A DNA stretch of 64,000 nucleotides. Source: Rikenellaceae bacterium. GTDB lineage: Bacteria > Bacteroidota > Bacteroidia > Bacteroidales > Rikenellaceae. Numbering within the stretch: the stretch's first letter is position 1; each line of letters starts with the position of its first letter. The stretch covers positions 1 to 64,000 of the forward strand of contig SUZO01000008.1 in assembly GCA_015059805.1 (NCBI GenBank), in the 5' to 3' direction. A program made the translations under genes and the position numbers. Under the pieces are notes generated by a model. The model searched no databases and was not told the origin of the DNA. It saw only the letters and a list, made by a program, of their open reading frames with translations. This document shows positions 25,030-33,739 of the stretch, in pieces.

Positions 25030-26037
25030 TTACTTCATAAACATTTGTTCTAACTCATCTAAAGTTACAGCCATATCCTCAACCCTACCGATAGCCCTCG
25101 GAACAATAAGGTGCAACTTATCATTCTCTCTCTTCTTATCCTTGGCAATTGAGGCTATAAGGTTGCTTACAGCAATATAACCCATTTCGAAGTTGTATCG
25201 CCTACACAAGCTAACAATCCTATTTGCATCATCTGGATGGATAAGATTATTTTTGCGTGCCATATCTGCAATAGCAATTAGACCGATAGCCACAGCCTCA
25301 CCGTGATTATATTGGCAGCCTGGTCTCGATTCAACAGCGTGGGCGATAGTGTGTCCAAGGTTAAGCACTCGGCGAAGACCTCTCTCGCGTTCATCCTTGC
25401 TAACAATATCAAGTTTTATCTTTATCGTTGCCCTTACAACCGCCTCTAAAGCCTCATAATCGTATCTAAAGAGTTCTAAACGCTCGCTTTCAAGATTCTT
25501 AAACAGAATCGGATTACTGATAATTGCCGACTTAATTATCTCCGCAAAACCAGCACGAAACTCCCTATCCGGCAGAGTGCTAAGCATAGCCACATCGCAA
25601 ATAACAAACTTTGGCTGACAGAAAGTTCCTGCCATATTTTTATATCCGCCGACATTGACACCATTCTTCCCGCCTAACGATGCATCCACCTGTGCAAGGA
25701 GCGTAGTTGCCACAAAGCCAAAATCTACGCCGCGCATAAATGTTGCGCCAACGAAGCCGGTAATATCAGTAACAATGCCGCCACCGATACCCACAAGCAT
25801 CGTTGTGCGATCTGCTCCCCTACGAATAAGCTCCGAGTAGACCATTCCAACAGTTTCAAGACTCTTCGCGCCCTCACCCTCACAAATGGTAATATGTTCG
25901 TATTGAGAAATAAGTCCAAAGTAGTGCAAGCGGACGGTATCATCGGTGACAACAATAACCCTACGACCAGCAGTGAGTTCTGGCAAGAGGTGTCGTGCAG
26001 CACCAACATAAACATAGCTATTGTCTATTCTACCCAT
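25030..26037 (-). CDS. aroB: 3-dehydroquinate synthase
   Basis: Second step of the shikimate pathway: DAHP to 3-dehydroquinate; needs NAD and a divalent metal. 'GIGGGIVTDITGFVGATFMRG' in the NAD-binding region (last residue about 105), 'TTLLAQVDASLGGKNGVN' (about 110-127) and the metal ligands in 'LRRVLNLGHTIAHAVE' (about 223-238) and 'YNHGEAVAIGL' (about 243-253) are all visible. The 335-residue length is slightly short of the usual 350-360 but no block is missing. First gene of the aroB / HAD / outer-membrane set, divergent from typA. Confidence 0.95.
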   Translation of the reverse strand: MGRIDNSYVYVGAARHLLPELTAGRRVIVVTDDTVRLHYFGLISQYEHITICEGEGAKSLETVGMVYSELIRRGADRTTMLVGIGGGIVTDITGFVGATFMRGVDFGFVATTLLAQVDASLGGKNGVNVGGYKNMAGTFCQPKFVICDVAMLSTLPDREFRAGFAEIIKSAIISNPILFKNLESERLELFRYDYEALEAVVRATIKIKLDIVSKDERERGLRRVLNLGHTIAHAVESRPGCQYNHGEAVAIGLIAIADMARKNNLIHPDDANRIVSLCRRYNFEMGYIAVSNLIASIAKDKKRENDKLHLIVPRAIGRVEDMAVTLDELEQMFMK

Positions 26038-26069
26038 AACTTTTGACCAATAAAGGTTAAAATGACAGG

Positions 26070-26077
26070 CAAAAATA
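26070..26077 (-). promoter_or_regulatory. -7 box of aroB (TATTTTTG)
   Basis: TAnnTTTG on the minus strand, 32 nt before the aroB ATG; the -33 is weak. Confidence 0.5.
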
Positions 26078-26100
26078 ATACTTTTTTCAATTAAATTTGC

Positions 26101-26108
26101 TAACTTTG
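26101..26108 (+). promoter_or_regulatory. -7 box of typA (TAACTTTG)
   Basis: TAnnTTTG 20 nt before the typA ATG. The -33 lies in an A/T-rich stretch without a clear TTTG. Confidence 0.6.
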
Positions 26109-26128
26109 CACGTTAAATATATTATTTT

Positions 26129-27928
26129 ATGCAGAAACTTAAGAATATCGCAATCATCGCCCATGTAGACCATGGAAAGACTACGCTGGTAGACAAGATG
26201 ATTATGGCGGGCAACCTGCTCCGCGAGGCGTCAAAGACAGGCGAACTGGTACTTGACAACAACGACCTTGAGCGCGAGCGAGGCATTACCATTTTGTCAA
26301 AGAACGTATCTGTTATATACAAAGATTACAAAATCAACATCATTGACACCCCAGGTCACGCCGACTTTGGTGGCGAGGTTGAGCGCGTGCTCAATATGTG
26401 TGATGGCGTGCTGCTGCTTGTAGATGCCTTTGAGGGTACTATGCCGCAGACCCGCTTTGTACTTCAGAAGGCGCTTATGCTGGGCAAGAAGCCTATCGTT
26501 GTTATCAATAAGGTAGACAAGCCAAACTGCCGCCCAGAGGTTGTAAACGAGCAGGTCTTTGACCTTATGTTTACCCTTGATGCCACCGAGGAGCAGCTTG
26601 ACTACAAGACTATCTACGGCTCGGCAAAGCAGGGGTGGATGTCGCATAAGTGGAACGAGAGGACCGACTCTATTCAGCCACTCCTTGACGCTATTATTGA
26701 CGAGATACCAGAGCCTCAGACCACTGAGGGTACTCCACAGATGCTTATCACCTCGCTTGAGTACTCCTCTTATATTGGTCGTATTGCTGTGGGTAAGCTC
26801 ACTCGCGGAAGCCTTGTATCTGGTCAGACCGTAACCCTTGCAAAGCGCGACGGAGTGACAAAGATTAAGACCAAGATTAAGGAGTTGATGGTCTTTGAGG
26901 GTCTGGGTAAGAAGAAGGTTGACAGAGTAGAGTGTGGCGAGATTTGCGCCCTTGTTGGCATTGAGGGCTTTGAGATTGGCGACACTATCTGCGATGCGGA
27001 GAATCCAGAGCCACTGCCACCAATCAAGATTGACGAGCCGACAATGTCTATGCTCTTTACCATTAACAACTCTCCATTCTTTGGCAAGGATGGTAAGTAT
27101 GTCACCTCGCGCCACATCAAGGAGCGCCTTGACCACGAGCTTGAGAAGAACCTCGCCCTGCGTGTAGAGCCTGGTCAGAATGCCGACTCGTTTGTTGTCT
27201 ACGGTCGTGGTGTGCTGCACCTTTCGGTGCTTATTGAGACTATGCGCCGTGAGGGATATGAGCTGCAAGTAGGTCAGCCAAAGGTAATTATCAAACAGAT
27301 TGATGGACAAAAGTGCGAGCCTATTGAGGAGATGACAATTGACTGCCCAGATGAGGTTGCAGGAACAGTTATTGAGCTTTCAACACGCCGCAAGGGTGTG
27401 CTTACCAATATGGAGTCTAACAACGGTCGTACACGCCTTGAGTTTGACATTCCTTCACGAGGCATTATCGGTCTGCGCTCCAATATGCTTACAGCAACGG
27501 CTGGCGAGGCAATTATGTCACACCGCCTCAAGGGTTTTGAACCCTATGTTGGCGATATTGAGATGCGCACAAACGGCTCTATTATCGCCTCTGAGACTGG
27601 TACGGCATACGCCTACTCTATTGACAAACTGCAGGACCGAGGTCGCTTCTTCATCTCTCCAATGGAGGAGGTCTATATGGGTCAGGTTATCGGCGAACAT
27701 ACTCGTGGCAACGACATTACAGTCAATGTTACAAAGTCCAAGCAGCTGACCAATATGCGCGCATCGGGCTCTGATGATAAGGCATCAATCGCTCCGCCAA
27801 AGGTCTTTACCCTTGAGGAGGCGCTTGAGTATATCAAGGAGGATGAGTATGTTGAGGTAACACCAAAGGCTATGCGCCTGCGAAAGATACTCCTTAACGA
27901 GGTAGACCGTAAACGAGCATCTAAATAA
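26129..27928 (+). CDS. typA: Ribosome-associated GTPase TypA/BipA
   Basis: Translational GTPase acting in ribosome assembly and stress or low-temperature growth. G1 is '[15 protein letters not shown]' (about 9-23), G2 is in '[10 protein letters not shown]', G3 '[16 protein letters not shown]' (about 73-88), G4 'NKVD' (about 131-134). The BipA C-terminal domain has '[20 protein letters not shown]'. The 599-residue length is normal. The DUF362 gene follows 12 nt later. Confidence 0.97.
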   Translation: MQKLKNIAIIAHVDHGKTTLVDKMIMAGNLLREASKTGELVLDNNDLERERGITILSKNVSVIYKDYKINIIDTPGHADFGGEVERVLNMCDGVLLLVDAFEGTMPQTRFVLQKALMLGKKPIVVINKVDKPNCRPEVVNEQVFDLMFTLDATEEQLDYKTIYGSAKQGWMSHKWNERTDSIQPLLDAIIDEIPEPQTTEGTPQMLITSLEYSSYIGRIAVGKLTRGSLVSGQTVTLAKRDGVTKIKTKIKELMVFEGLGKKKVDRVECGEICALVGIEGFEIGDTICDAENPEPLPPIKIDEPTMSMLFTINNSPFFGKDGKYVTSRHIKERLDHELEKNLALRVEPGQNADSFVVYGRGVLHLSVLIETMRREGYELQVGQPKVIIKQIDGQKCEPIEEMTIDCPDEVAGTVIELSTRRKGVLTNMESNNGRTRLEFDIPSRGIIGLRSNMLTATAGEAIMSHRLKGFEPYVGDIEMRTNGSIIASETGTAYAYSIDKLQDRGRFFISPMEEVYMGQVIGEHTRGNDITVNVTKSKQLTNMRASGSDDKASIAPPKVFTLEEALEYIKEDEYVEVTPKAMRLRKILLNEVDRKRASK

Positions 27929-27940
27929 CAACCTAAAAAT

Positions 27941-28909
27941 ATGAAAAAGTTAATACTTACAATTATGGCAACAGCAGCAATGTTTGGTTGTGCATCTACA
28001 CCAAAGAGTGAGGCAACACCTGCAAAGGTCTATATGACCACCGATATTTCAGCCGAGGGTCTTGTGCGTGTATACGAGGCACTGGGCGTTGAGGCTACTG
28101 GCAAGGTAGCCGTAAAGATTAGCACAGGCGAGCCTGGAGGTAAGAACTACCTCAAGCCAGCGCTTATAAAGAACCTTGTTCAGAAGGTTGGCGGCACTAT
28201 CGTTGAGTGTAACACAGCCTATGCTGGTCGCCGCAACACTACTGAGGCGCACCTTGAGGCTGCTCGTGAGCACGGATTTTTTGACATCGCCAATGTAGAC
28301 ATTATGGATGCTGAGGGCGAGATTAAGATTCCAGTTAAGGATACAACCCACATCAAGTACAACATCGTGGGTAAGAACTTGGCTACTTACGACTTTATGA
28401 TTAACCTTGCGCACTTCAAGGGTCACGCTATGGGAGGCTTTGGTGGTGTGCTGAAGAATCAGTCTATCGGCAACGCATCCTCTCGCGGTAAGGCGTACAT
28501 CCACTCTGCGGGTCGCAATGAGGAGGTGGCAAAGATTTGGAAGTTCACTGACGACCAGATTGGCTTCCTTGAGTCTATGGCTGCTGCCGCACAGTCTGTT
28601 CACGACTACTTTGGTAATGGCGAGCGCATTATCTACATCAATGTGATGAACAATATGTCTATTGACTGCGACTGCGACTCACACCCTGCAGACCCACTGC
28701 TCAAGGATGTAGGTATCCTTGCATCTACAGACCCAGTGGCACTTGATAAGGCTTGCCTTGACATTGTCTTCAACATTGAGCCTACAGAGGGCAACGACAA
28801 CGGTCCACTGCTTGAGCGCATCGCCTCAAAGCACGGTACTCACATCGTTGACTACGCCGAGCAGATAGGTCTTGGTTCAAAGAGCTACGAGCTGGTAAAT
28901 ATTGACTGA
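27941..28909 (+). CDS. DUF362 family lipoprotein
   Basis: DUF362 proteins are thought to bind metal or Fe-S clusters; their role is unproven. A lipoprotein signal is seen (MKKLILTIMATAAMFGC). Family blocks are 'GKVAVKISTGEPGGKNYL' (about 52-69), 'FKGHAMGGFGGVLKN' (about 160-174), a cysteine cluster 'DCDCDSHPADP' (about 245-255) and 'DPVALDKACLDI' (about 265-276). The 322-residue length is usual and 'GSKSYELVNID' looks like a natural end. The TGA stop at 28907-28909 is followed in the same frame, without a break, by the start-less ORF to 29443. Confidence 0.9.
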   Translation: MKKLILTIMATAAMFGCASTPKSEATPAKVYMTTDISAEGLVRVYEALGVEATGKVAVKISTGEPGGKNYLKPALIKNLVQKVGGTIVECNTAYAGRRNTTEAHLEAAREHGFFDIANVDIMDAEGEIKIPVKDTTHIKYNIVGKNLATYDFMINLAHFKGHAMGGFGGVLKNQSIGNASSRGKAYIHSAGRNEEVAKIWKFTDDQIGFLESMAAAAQSVHDYFGNGERIIYINVMNNMSIDCDCDSHPADPLLKDVGILASTDPVALDKACLDIVFNIEPTEGNDNGPLLERIASKHGTHIVDYAEQIGLGSKSYELVNID

Positions 28910-29443
28910 ATAGCTCAGCGTGCAGCTATTACACGCATCGTTGAGTCGCATCCAAAGGCTACGCTGCAGGATATCTACAAGAGTTGCTTCCAAGATCGCT
29001 TTGGAGTAGCTCACGCCCTATCAAGCAAAGAGCGTGTTGTTGAGTATATCAAGCGTGAGACAGAGGGGGCAACAAGTTTTGAGAACAACTACGCAGAGCC
29101 GTGTGGCTGGCGCGGTAACTATGTCCGCATAAACCTCAAGGCTGTAGCTGAAGGTAAAATCTCAGCTCAGACTCTTGCCGATGCATTTATGGCGAGCGCT
29201 ATTGAGGTTACCGATGACGATTTAGAGGCTTGGAAGCGCGAGTGGCAGGATATTGAGGGTGCTGTCAAGGCTCTCTATCCTAACCTTGAGGACTTTGAGG
29301 CTGATAGCAAGGCTATAGCGCAGTTGATAGCTGAGGGCAAGTATGTTATGCACCACAGCTCTCAGTATAACGCCGCCTATGCACCCCACTACCGCATAGT
29401 GAGCCGAAATGAGTATGAGAAACTTAAAACAATACTAAAATGA
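28910..29443 (+). pseudogene. Start-less ORF fused in frame behind the DUF362 stop (unknown domain)
   Basis: The 177 codons after the DUF362 TGA are open and look like a real protein: 'RIVESHPKATLQDIYKSCF', 'DRFGVAHALSSKERVVEYI', 'CGWRGNYVRINLKAVAEG', 'VMHHSSQYNAAYAPHYRIV'. There is no ATG, GTG or TTG until 29189, more than halfway through. The protein must therefore begin at a non-standard codon (ATA or ATT near 28910-28930), be made by read-through of the TGA, or be a gene whose start was deleted. The downstream metallophosphoesterase ATG overlaps its stop by 4 nt (ATGA), so translation through here may matter for coupling. The family is unknown to me; nothing suggests catalysis. Confidence 0.65.
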
Positions 29444-31032
29444 GAAAACTAATCACTTCACTTGTAGCCATTTTGGGCATTACAGCCTACGCTACAGCAC
29501 AGAGTGCCGATGTATCGGGTACTATCCGCACAACTGCCGGCACTCCAATTGAGGGCGTTGTTGTTACAGATGGATATACCGTAACAGCAACAGATGCTGA
29601 GGGTAAGTACTCCTTCAACCGACACGAGGAGGCTGCCTATGTGTATTACTCTATTCCTGCTCAGTATCGTGTTCCACTTCGTCAGGGTCACCCTTGCTTC
29701 TACAAGAAGCTCACTGACGACAAGGTCTACGACTTTGTTCTCCAGCCACTTAAGGGCGGAGCAGAAAAGGATTTCCGCCTTATTATGGTTGCTGACCCGC
29801 AGTGTCAGAATCTGCGCCACGTGTACCGTTTCCACTCCGAGACTGCGCCAGATTTGCGCAAGACGGCAAAGAGGAGCAAGGTCCCTTGCTATGCTGTCTC
29901 ATTAGGCGATATTGTCTACTCTGAGGGTCCTCGCAACGCCAACTACCTTATGCCGATGATTAAGGAGGAGATGAGAGCCGAGAATATCGGTATGCCGATG
30001 TTCCAGACCATCGGTAACCACGACTGCGACTATGAGCCAGTGGCTACGGGCAAGCGCAACTCAACCCCTACAGTGCGCCTGCAGCGTATGTTTGAGGCTA
30101 CCTTTGGTCCTATAGACTACTCTTGGAATCGTGGCAATGTGCATATCGTAAGTATGAACGACATTGTCTACGATGATATCAACAACTTCAAGAAGTATCA
30201 CGGTGACTTTACCGACAAGCAGGTGGAGTGGCTGCGTAAGGATTTGAGCTATGTATCAAAGGATAAGATGGTTGTCTTCTGCGTACACATCCCATTAGAG
30301 CATATGCGCAAATCTCCTCGCGTGCAGGCTGTGCTGAAGATGCTCTCGGAGTATGCCGAGTGTAAGATTATGTCGGGACACACCCACTACACCCGCCGCT
30401 ATACCCACAAGAATGGCATCCACGAGTATATCCTCGGTGCTGCATCTGGCTGCTGGTGGTGGAGCCGCAACAATGGCGATGGAACACCTAACGGCTACGG
30501 AATCTTTGACATCAAGGATGGTCGTCTTGCTGACCACCGCTATAAGGGTACTGGCTTTGATATTGACTACCAGCTGCGCCTCTATCGCGGAAATGCAACC
30601 TTTGGTGGTAAGCACGAGCAGCCTACACTCCCTTTTGGTGCTGATAAGATTCTTGCCAATGTGTGGTTTGCAGATAAGGATTGGAAGGTAGAGCTTTATG
30701 AGGATGGCAAGCTGTCGGGCGAGATGAAGAAGATGAAGCCATCTCCATTCCGTGGCGACGAGCACCCAAGCCTTGAGTCAAGCAAGGACTGGTGGGCTAT
30801 CGGCTACCATACGGGCGTTGTTGGTCGCGGACATAAGAAGGGTAGCACCCGTAAGAACTACTGCGTGCCTTGCCACCATATGTATATATATACGCTCAAA
30901 AATCCTAACGCGAAGGTTAAGGTTGTAGCTACTGACGACAAGGGTCGCAAGTACACCTGCGACTACGTTATCGAGAATGCCGACTATAGCCTCGCCGCTC
31001 CAGAGGAGTATAAGACGACTGAGGTTTGGTAA
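29440..31032 (+). CDS. Secreted calcineurin-like metallophosphoesterase
   Basis: Exported phosphoesterase with a signal peptide (MRKLITSLVAILGITAYATA). An N-terminal carboxypeptidase-regulatory-like beta domain ('VSGTIRTTAGTPIEGVVV', about 24-41) comes first. The metal site follows: 'MVADPQCQNLRH' (about 111-122), 'LGDIVYSEG', 'TIGNHDCDYEP' (about 189-199), 'VVFCVHIPLEH' and 'IMSGHTHYTRR' (about 310-320). A C-terminal beta domain completes 530 residues. The substrate is unknown; related proteins act on phosphomonoesters or diesters outside the cytoplasm. Its ATG overlaps the stop of the start-less ORF by 4 nt. Confidence 0.9.
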   Translation: MRKLITSLVAILGITAYATAQSADVSGTIRTTAGTPIEGVVVTDGYTVTATDAEGKYSFNRHEEAAYVYYSIPAQYRVPLRQGHPCFYKKLTDDKVYDFVLQPLKGGAEKDFRLIMVADPQCQNLRHVYRFHSETAPDLRKTAKRSKVPCYAVSLGDIVYSEGPRNANYLMPMIKEEMRAENIGMPMFQTIGNHDCDYEPVATGKRNSTPTVRLQRMFEATFGPIDYSWNRGNVHIVSMNDIVYDDINNFKKYHGDFTDKQVEWLRKDLSYVSKDKMVVFCVHIPLEHMRKSPRVQAVLKMLSEYAECKIMSGHTHYTRRYTHKNGIHEYILGAASGCWWWSRNNGDGTPNGYGIFDIKDGRLADHRYKGTGFDIDYQLRLYRGNATFGGKHEQPTLPFGADKILANVWFADKDWKVELYEDGKLSGEMKKMKPSPFRGDEHPSLESSKDWWAIGYHTGVVGRGHKKGSTRKNYCVPCHHMYIYTLKNPNAKVKVVATDDKGRKYTCDYVIENADYSLAAPEEYKTTEVW

Positions 31033-31109
31033 AAATCCTTATTATAATATAGGTATGCTGAGTGGAATATCTGCTCAGCATATTTTTTTGCAAAAAAGTT
31101 GCAAAATTA

Positions 31110-31142
31110 TTTGGAAATTAGATTTTATTTGTTGTATCTTTG
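31110..31142 (+). promoter_or_regulatory. Promoter of the SPFH operon
   Basis: TTTG at 31110-31113, a 21-nt spacer, TATCTTTG at 31135-31142, and a leader of about 40 nt. The leader holds a GATATCAAAATGATATC inverted repeat at 31143-31159, a possible operator. Confidence 0.75.
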
Positions 31143-31188
31143 TGATATCAAAATGATATCAATTTTAACACTTAAAACTTTAACAACT

Positions 31189-32136
31189 ATGAAAAACAGT
31201 AATTACACTTATGACGGCTGGAAGATGAATGGTTTTCTGGCGCTTGTGATTAACCTTGCACTGGTTGGCGTTGCAGTATGGCTCTTTGTTGAGCTTTTTA
31301 ACCGTGACGAGTTTAACGGACTAATCTTTGCGGGTGTATGGGTAGCGGTTATTGCTGCCATTATTATGGCATGTGGCTACAAGATGCTTGAGCCTAACGA
31401 GGCGCGCGTGCTGCTCTTCTTTGGTAACTATCGTGGTACATTTTATCAGACAGGTTTTTGGTGGCTCAACCCATTTATGAGCGCTAAGAAGCTCTCACTG
31501 CGTGCTCGCAACCTCAATGTAGACCCTATAAAGGTCAATGACAAGGCGGGAAATCCTATCCTTATTGGTCTTGTGCTTGTGTGGAAAATCAAGAACGAGG
31601 GTGCATATAAGGCTGTCTTTGAGATTGATGCACCTGCAGAGGTTGGTGCAATGGCTACATCATCAACAACTCGTATGAACATTCTTGAGAACTTCGTAGC
31701 TGTACAATCTGACTCTGCACTTCGTCAGGTAGCAGGTATGTACGCTTACGATGAGAACTCAAATGCTGAGGGTGAGCTTACCCTGCGCTCTGGAGGTGAT
31801 GAGATTAACGACCGCCTGACAGATGAGCTGAACGAGCGACTGGCAATGGCTGGTATTGAGGTTATTGAGGCGAGAATCAACTACCTTGCCTACGCTCCTG
31901 AGATTGCGGCAGCAATGCTTCGCCGTCAGCAGGCAGATGCTATTATCTCTGCTCGTGAGAAGATTGTTGAGGGCGCTGTGTCAATGGTTAAAATCGCCCT
32001 TGAGCGTCTCTCTACTGAGGATGTTGTGGAGCTTGACGAGGAGCGCAAGGCGGCTATGGTTAGCAACTTGCTTGTTGTCCTTTGTGCTGATGAGGCAGCA
32101 CAGCCGGTAGTAAACACAGGTACTCTGCATAACTAA
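31189..32136 (+). CDS. SPFH (band-7) domain membrane protein
   Basis: Stomatin/flotillin-like scaffold of the inner membrane. The start at 31189 (MKNSNYTYDGWKMNG) is chosen because the longer frame would begin upstream of the promoter. Two N-terminal membrane segments (about 15-35 and 40-62) are followed by the band-7 domain: 'LEPNEARVLLFFGNYRGTF', 'FWWLNPFM', then a helical region with 'QQADAIISAREKIVEGAV' (about 260-277), which probably oligomerises. 315 residues. It is first in an operon with a ribbon-helix-helix protein (6 nt downstream) and two related membrane proteins. Its job here is unknown. Confidence 0.9.
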   Translation: MKNSNYTYDGWKMNGFLALVINLALVGVAVWLFVELFNRDEFNGLIFAGVWVAVIAAIIMACGYKMLEPNEARVLLFFGNYRGTFYQTGFWWLNPFMSAKKLSLRARNLNVDPIKVNDKAGNPILIGLVLVWKIKNEGAYKAVFEIDAPAEVGAMATSSTTRMNILENFVAVQSDSALRQVAGMYAYDENSNAEGELTLRSGGDEINDRLTDELNERLAMAGIEVIEARINYLAYAPEIAAAMLRRQQADAIISAREKIVEGAVSMVKIALERLSTEDVVELDEERKAAMVSNLLVVLCADEAAQPVVNTGTLHN

Positions 32137-32142
32137 TCTATT

Positions 32143-32343
32143 ATGGCTACGAAAGAGAATAGCACTCGCAGCTTTGTGCTACGCATTGACGCCGAGACGA
32201 TGGATGCCATCGAGAAGTGGGCAGAGGATGAGTTTCGTAGTACCAACGGACAGCTGCAGTGGATTATTGCCGAGGCTTTGCGCAAAGCAGGGCGCAAGCC
32301 TCGCGCAAAAAAGAGTAAAACATCAAACGAGGAGCAACAATGA
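32143..32343 (+). CDS. Ribbon-helix-helix (Arc/CopG-type) DNA-binding protein
   Basis: 66 residues. The N-terminal strand 'RSFVLRIDAETMDAIEKWA' (about 9-27) and the helix pair with 'STNGQLQWIIAEALRKAG' (about 33-50) fit an Arc-type ribbon-helix-helix dimer; a lysine-rich tail follows. It is a likely autoregulator of the SPFH operon, with the GATATC inverted repeat at 31143 as a candidate site. Its stop codon overlaps the ATG of the next gene (ATGA). Confidence 0.85.
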   Translation: MATKENSTRSFVLRIDAETMDAIEKWAEDEFRSTNGQLQWIIAEALRKAGRKPRAKKSKTSNEEQQ

Positions 32344-32849
32344 GAAACAGATATAGTTTTTTCAAGTTTACCATTGGTAGATGGAAGCACAAGACAATGG
32401 AAGATGTAAACAGCGAGCTTAAAGTGACATTTACCAAGGCTGAGATTCTGGGACTTGTATGTATGGCACTGCTCTTTATCTCAATAACTATTCCCCATGA
32501 GGTTATTAGTGGTATTGTTGCACTAATTGCAATGAGTTGTTATGTCATTGCCATTATATGGGACTGCTTTAACTATTGCCCAGTGACCCGTTGGCGCCAC
32601 GCTACAATTAAGAGCGCTATAGGTGCGACACTCTGGTTAGTGATGCCGATAATTATATACTACACAGGCGAGCAAAACGCTGAGGAGAAGCGGGATATGA
32701 TAATAATTGCAGCCTCGTCAGTAGTAATGTGGGTGGCAATGTTTATCAGTATCTATAAGTGGATAAGCAATCGCCGTGAGGCACGCGCTCGCGCTGCTGT
32801 TATGGATATGAAACTTCGCACACGACGCAAAACGGCTATTGGCTATTAG
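32340..32849 (+). CDS. Small membrane protein, paralogue A of the SPFH operon
   Basis: 169 residues with four hydrophobic segments (about 36-52, 56-75, 95-110, 125-143), an intervening 'CPVTRW' after the second, 'MPIIIYYTG' in the third, and a basic tail 'AVMDMKLRTRRK'. Family unknown. The next gene has the same layout and matching motifs, so the two arose by duplication. Its last codons (for AIGY and the stop) are made from the heptamer repeat that starts at 32834, so the repeat has entered the 3' end of the gene. Confidence 0.8.
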   Translation: MRNRYSFFKFTIGRWKHKTMEDVNSELKVTFTKAEILGLVCMALLFISITIPHEVISGIVALIAMSCYVIAIIWDCFNYCPVTRWRHATIKSAIGATLWLVMPIIIYYTGEQNAEEKRDMIIIAASSVVMWVAMFISIYKWISNRREARARAAVMDMKLRTRRKTAIGY

Positions 32850-32869
32850 CCATTAGCCATTAGCTTTTT
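32834..32869. repeat. Heptamer repeat hairpin overlapping a gene end
   Basis: GGCTATTGGCTA pairs with TAGCCATTAGCC (one mismatch) and is followed by ATTAGCTTTTTG. It would act as a hairpin with a T tract and covers the stop codon of paralogue A. Confidence 0.75.
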
Positions 32870-32907
32870 GCTTATCAGATAACAGTCAGAACAAATTGAT
32901 ACTTACT

Positions 32908-33399
32908 ATGAAACGCGGTAACAAATTCTTCAGCTGGGGTAATAAGGGGCGTAAGCTATCCACCCCAATGCCTGATGATGGGAAACTTCAGTTGGCGGAT
33001 ATTCTACTCTTCGTTGCGGCAACGATGATTATTCGCGCCGATAAGTTTAATTGGATTGCCGACTTCCCCTATAAGGAGGAGGTTATTACCTCTGTTGCTA
33101 TAGTGCTGATTATCTGTAGCTTCTACCGATACTACCATAACCTCTGTCCTATGTCGCGTTGGAGCCGCTCAAGTTGGACATCAGCAATGATAGCCATAAC
33201 TTGGACGGCAGTACCGATGATACTCTACCTTACGGGCATAAATAGCAACTGGGAACGTATGTGGCACATCAGCGCGTGGTCATCAGTGATGTGGATTGTC
33301 TTCCTCTTCTGCTACTACAAACTCTACCGAGTCAAGCAACGGACAAAGGCGCAGATTGCAATGATAGATATGCGCAAAAAGAGCCGAAAAACCTATTAA
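32908..33399 (+). CDS. Small membrane protein, paralogue B of the SPFH operon
   Basis: 163 residues from the ATG at 32908 (a TTG lies 12 nt upstream). It shares with paralogue A the block 'CPMSRW' (CPVTRW in A), 'VPMILYLTG' (MPIIIYYTG), 'SSVMW' (SSVVMW) and the basic tail 'AMIDMRKKSRK' (AVMDMKLRTRRK). Four hydrophobic segments are again visible. It is probably an inner-membrane protein working with the SPFH scaffold or with paralogue A; function unknown. A heptamer hairpin ends the unit. Confidence 0.8.
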   Translation: MKRGNKFFSWGNKGRKLSTPMPDDGKLQLADILLFVAATMIIRADKFNWIADFPYKEEVITSVAIVLIICSFYRYYHNLCPMSRWSRSSWTSAMIAITWTAVPMILYLTGINSNWERMWHISAWSSVMWIVFLFCYYKLYRVKQRTKAQIAMIDMRKKSRKTY

Positions 33400-33420
33400 C
33401 ATAAAGGCTTAAACAGTGTA

Positions 33421-33486
33421 GGCTATTGGTAATTGGCTATTGACCCTCTTAGGTTAATGGCTAACAACCAATAGCTTTTTTAACTT
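33421..33486 (+). terminator. Heptamer-repeat hairpin, likely terminator of the SPFH operon
   Basis: GCTATTGGT (33422-33430) pairs with ACCAATAGC (33467-33475), followed by TTTTTTAAC. The loop holds further heptamer words (TTGGCTA, TTAATGGCTAA). Confidence 0.65.
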
Positions 33487-33502
33487 TTTTTGTGAAAAAT
33501 AG

Positions 33503-33530
33503 TTGAATTCAGAAATTTTGTTTAACTTTG
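33503..33530 (+). promoter_or_regulatory. Promoter of the small-peptide / BspA locus
   Basis: TTG at 33503-33505, a 17-nt spacer, TAACTTTG at 33523-33530. Transcription would start about 200 nt before the 41-residue peptide gene. Confidence 0.65.
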
Positions 33531-33562
33531 TAAATCACAGAGTTGAAAAATTTATTGCGGTT

Positions 33563-33637
33563 ATGAATACTCTTTGCATAATAACATCTACTGTTAATGT
33601 GCCTCAATATGCTTTGAGGGGGGGTATTTTGCTGTAA
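33563..33637 (+). other. Leader ORF of 24 codons with hairpin and G7 tract
   Basis: ATG AAT ACT and onward encodes a 24-residue hydrophobic peptide (MNTLCIITSTVNVPQYALRG, then GILL). It crosses a hairpin CCTCAA/TTTGAGG (33602-33619) and a run of seven G (33618-33624). It could be a translated leader peptide, or chance within a structured leader. A second hairpin, GGGTGA/TCACCC (33673-33695), follows. The rest of the gap 33400-33739 holds nothing else. Confidence 0.3.
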
Positions 33638-33739
33638 ATCAATCAGTTAGACGGTTTATATTAAGTTGTTGTGGGTGATAATTTTATTCTCACCCCCTGT
33701 TTGTTGTGTCTATTAGTGAATAAATTAAAAATAGTGGTT

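Noticed and set aside
26297..27310. 337-codon ORF antisense to typA
   Set aside because: Shadow of the strongly biased codon use of typA; the antisense protein is leucine/histidine-rich with no motif.
28907..28909. TGA as selenocysteine codon
   Set aside because: The DUF362 protein looks complete at this point and no SECIS-like hairpin is evident just behind the codon; TGA ends other genes normally.
29189..29443. ATG at 29189 as true start of an 84-residue gene
   Set aside because: Protein-like sequence continues far upstream in the same frame to 28910, so this would cut the domain in half.
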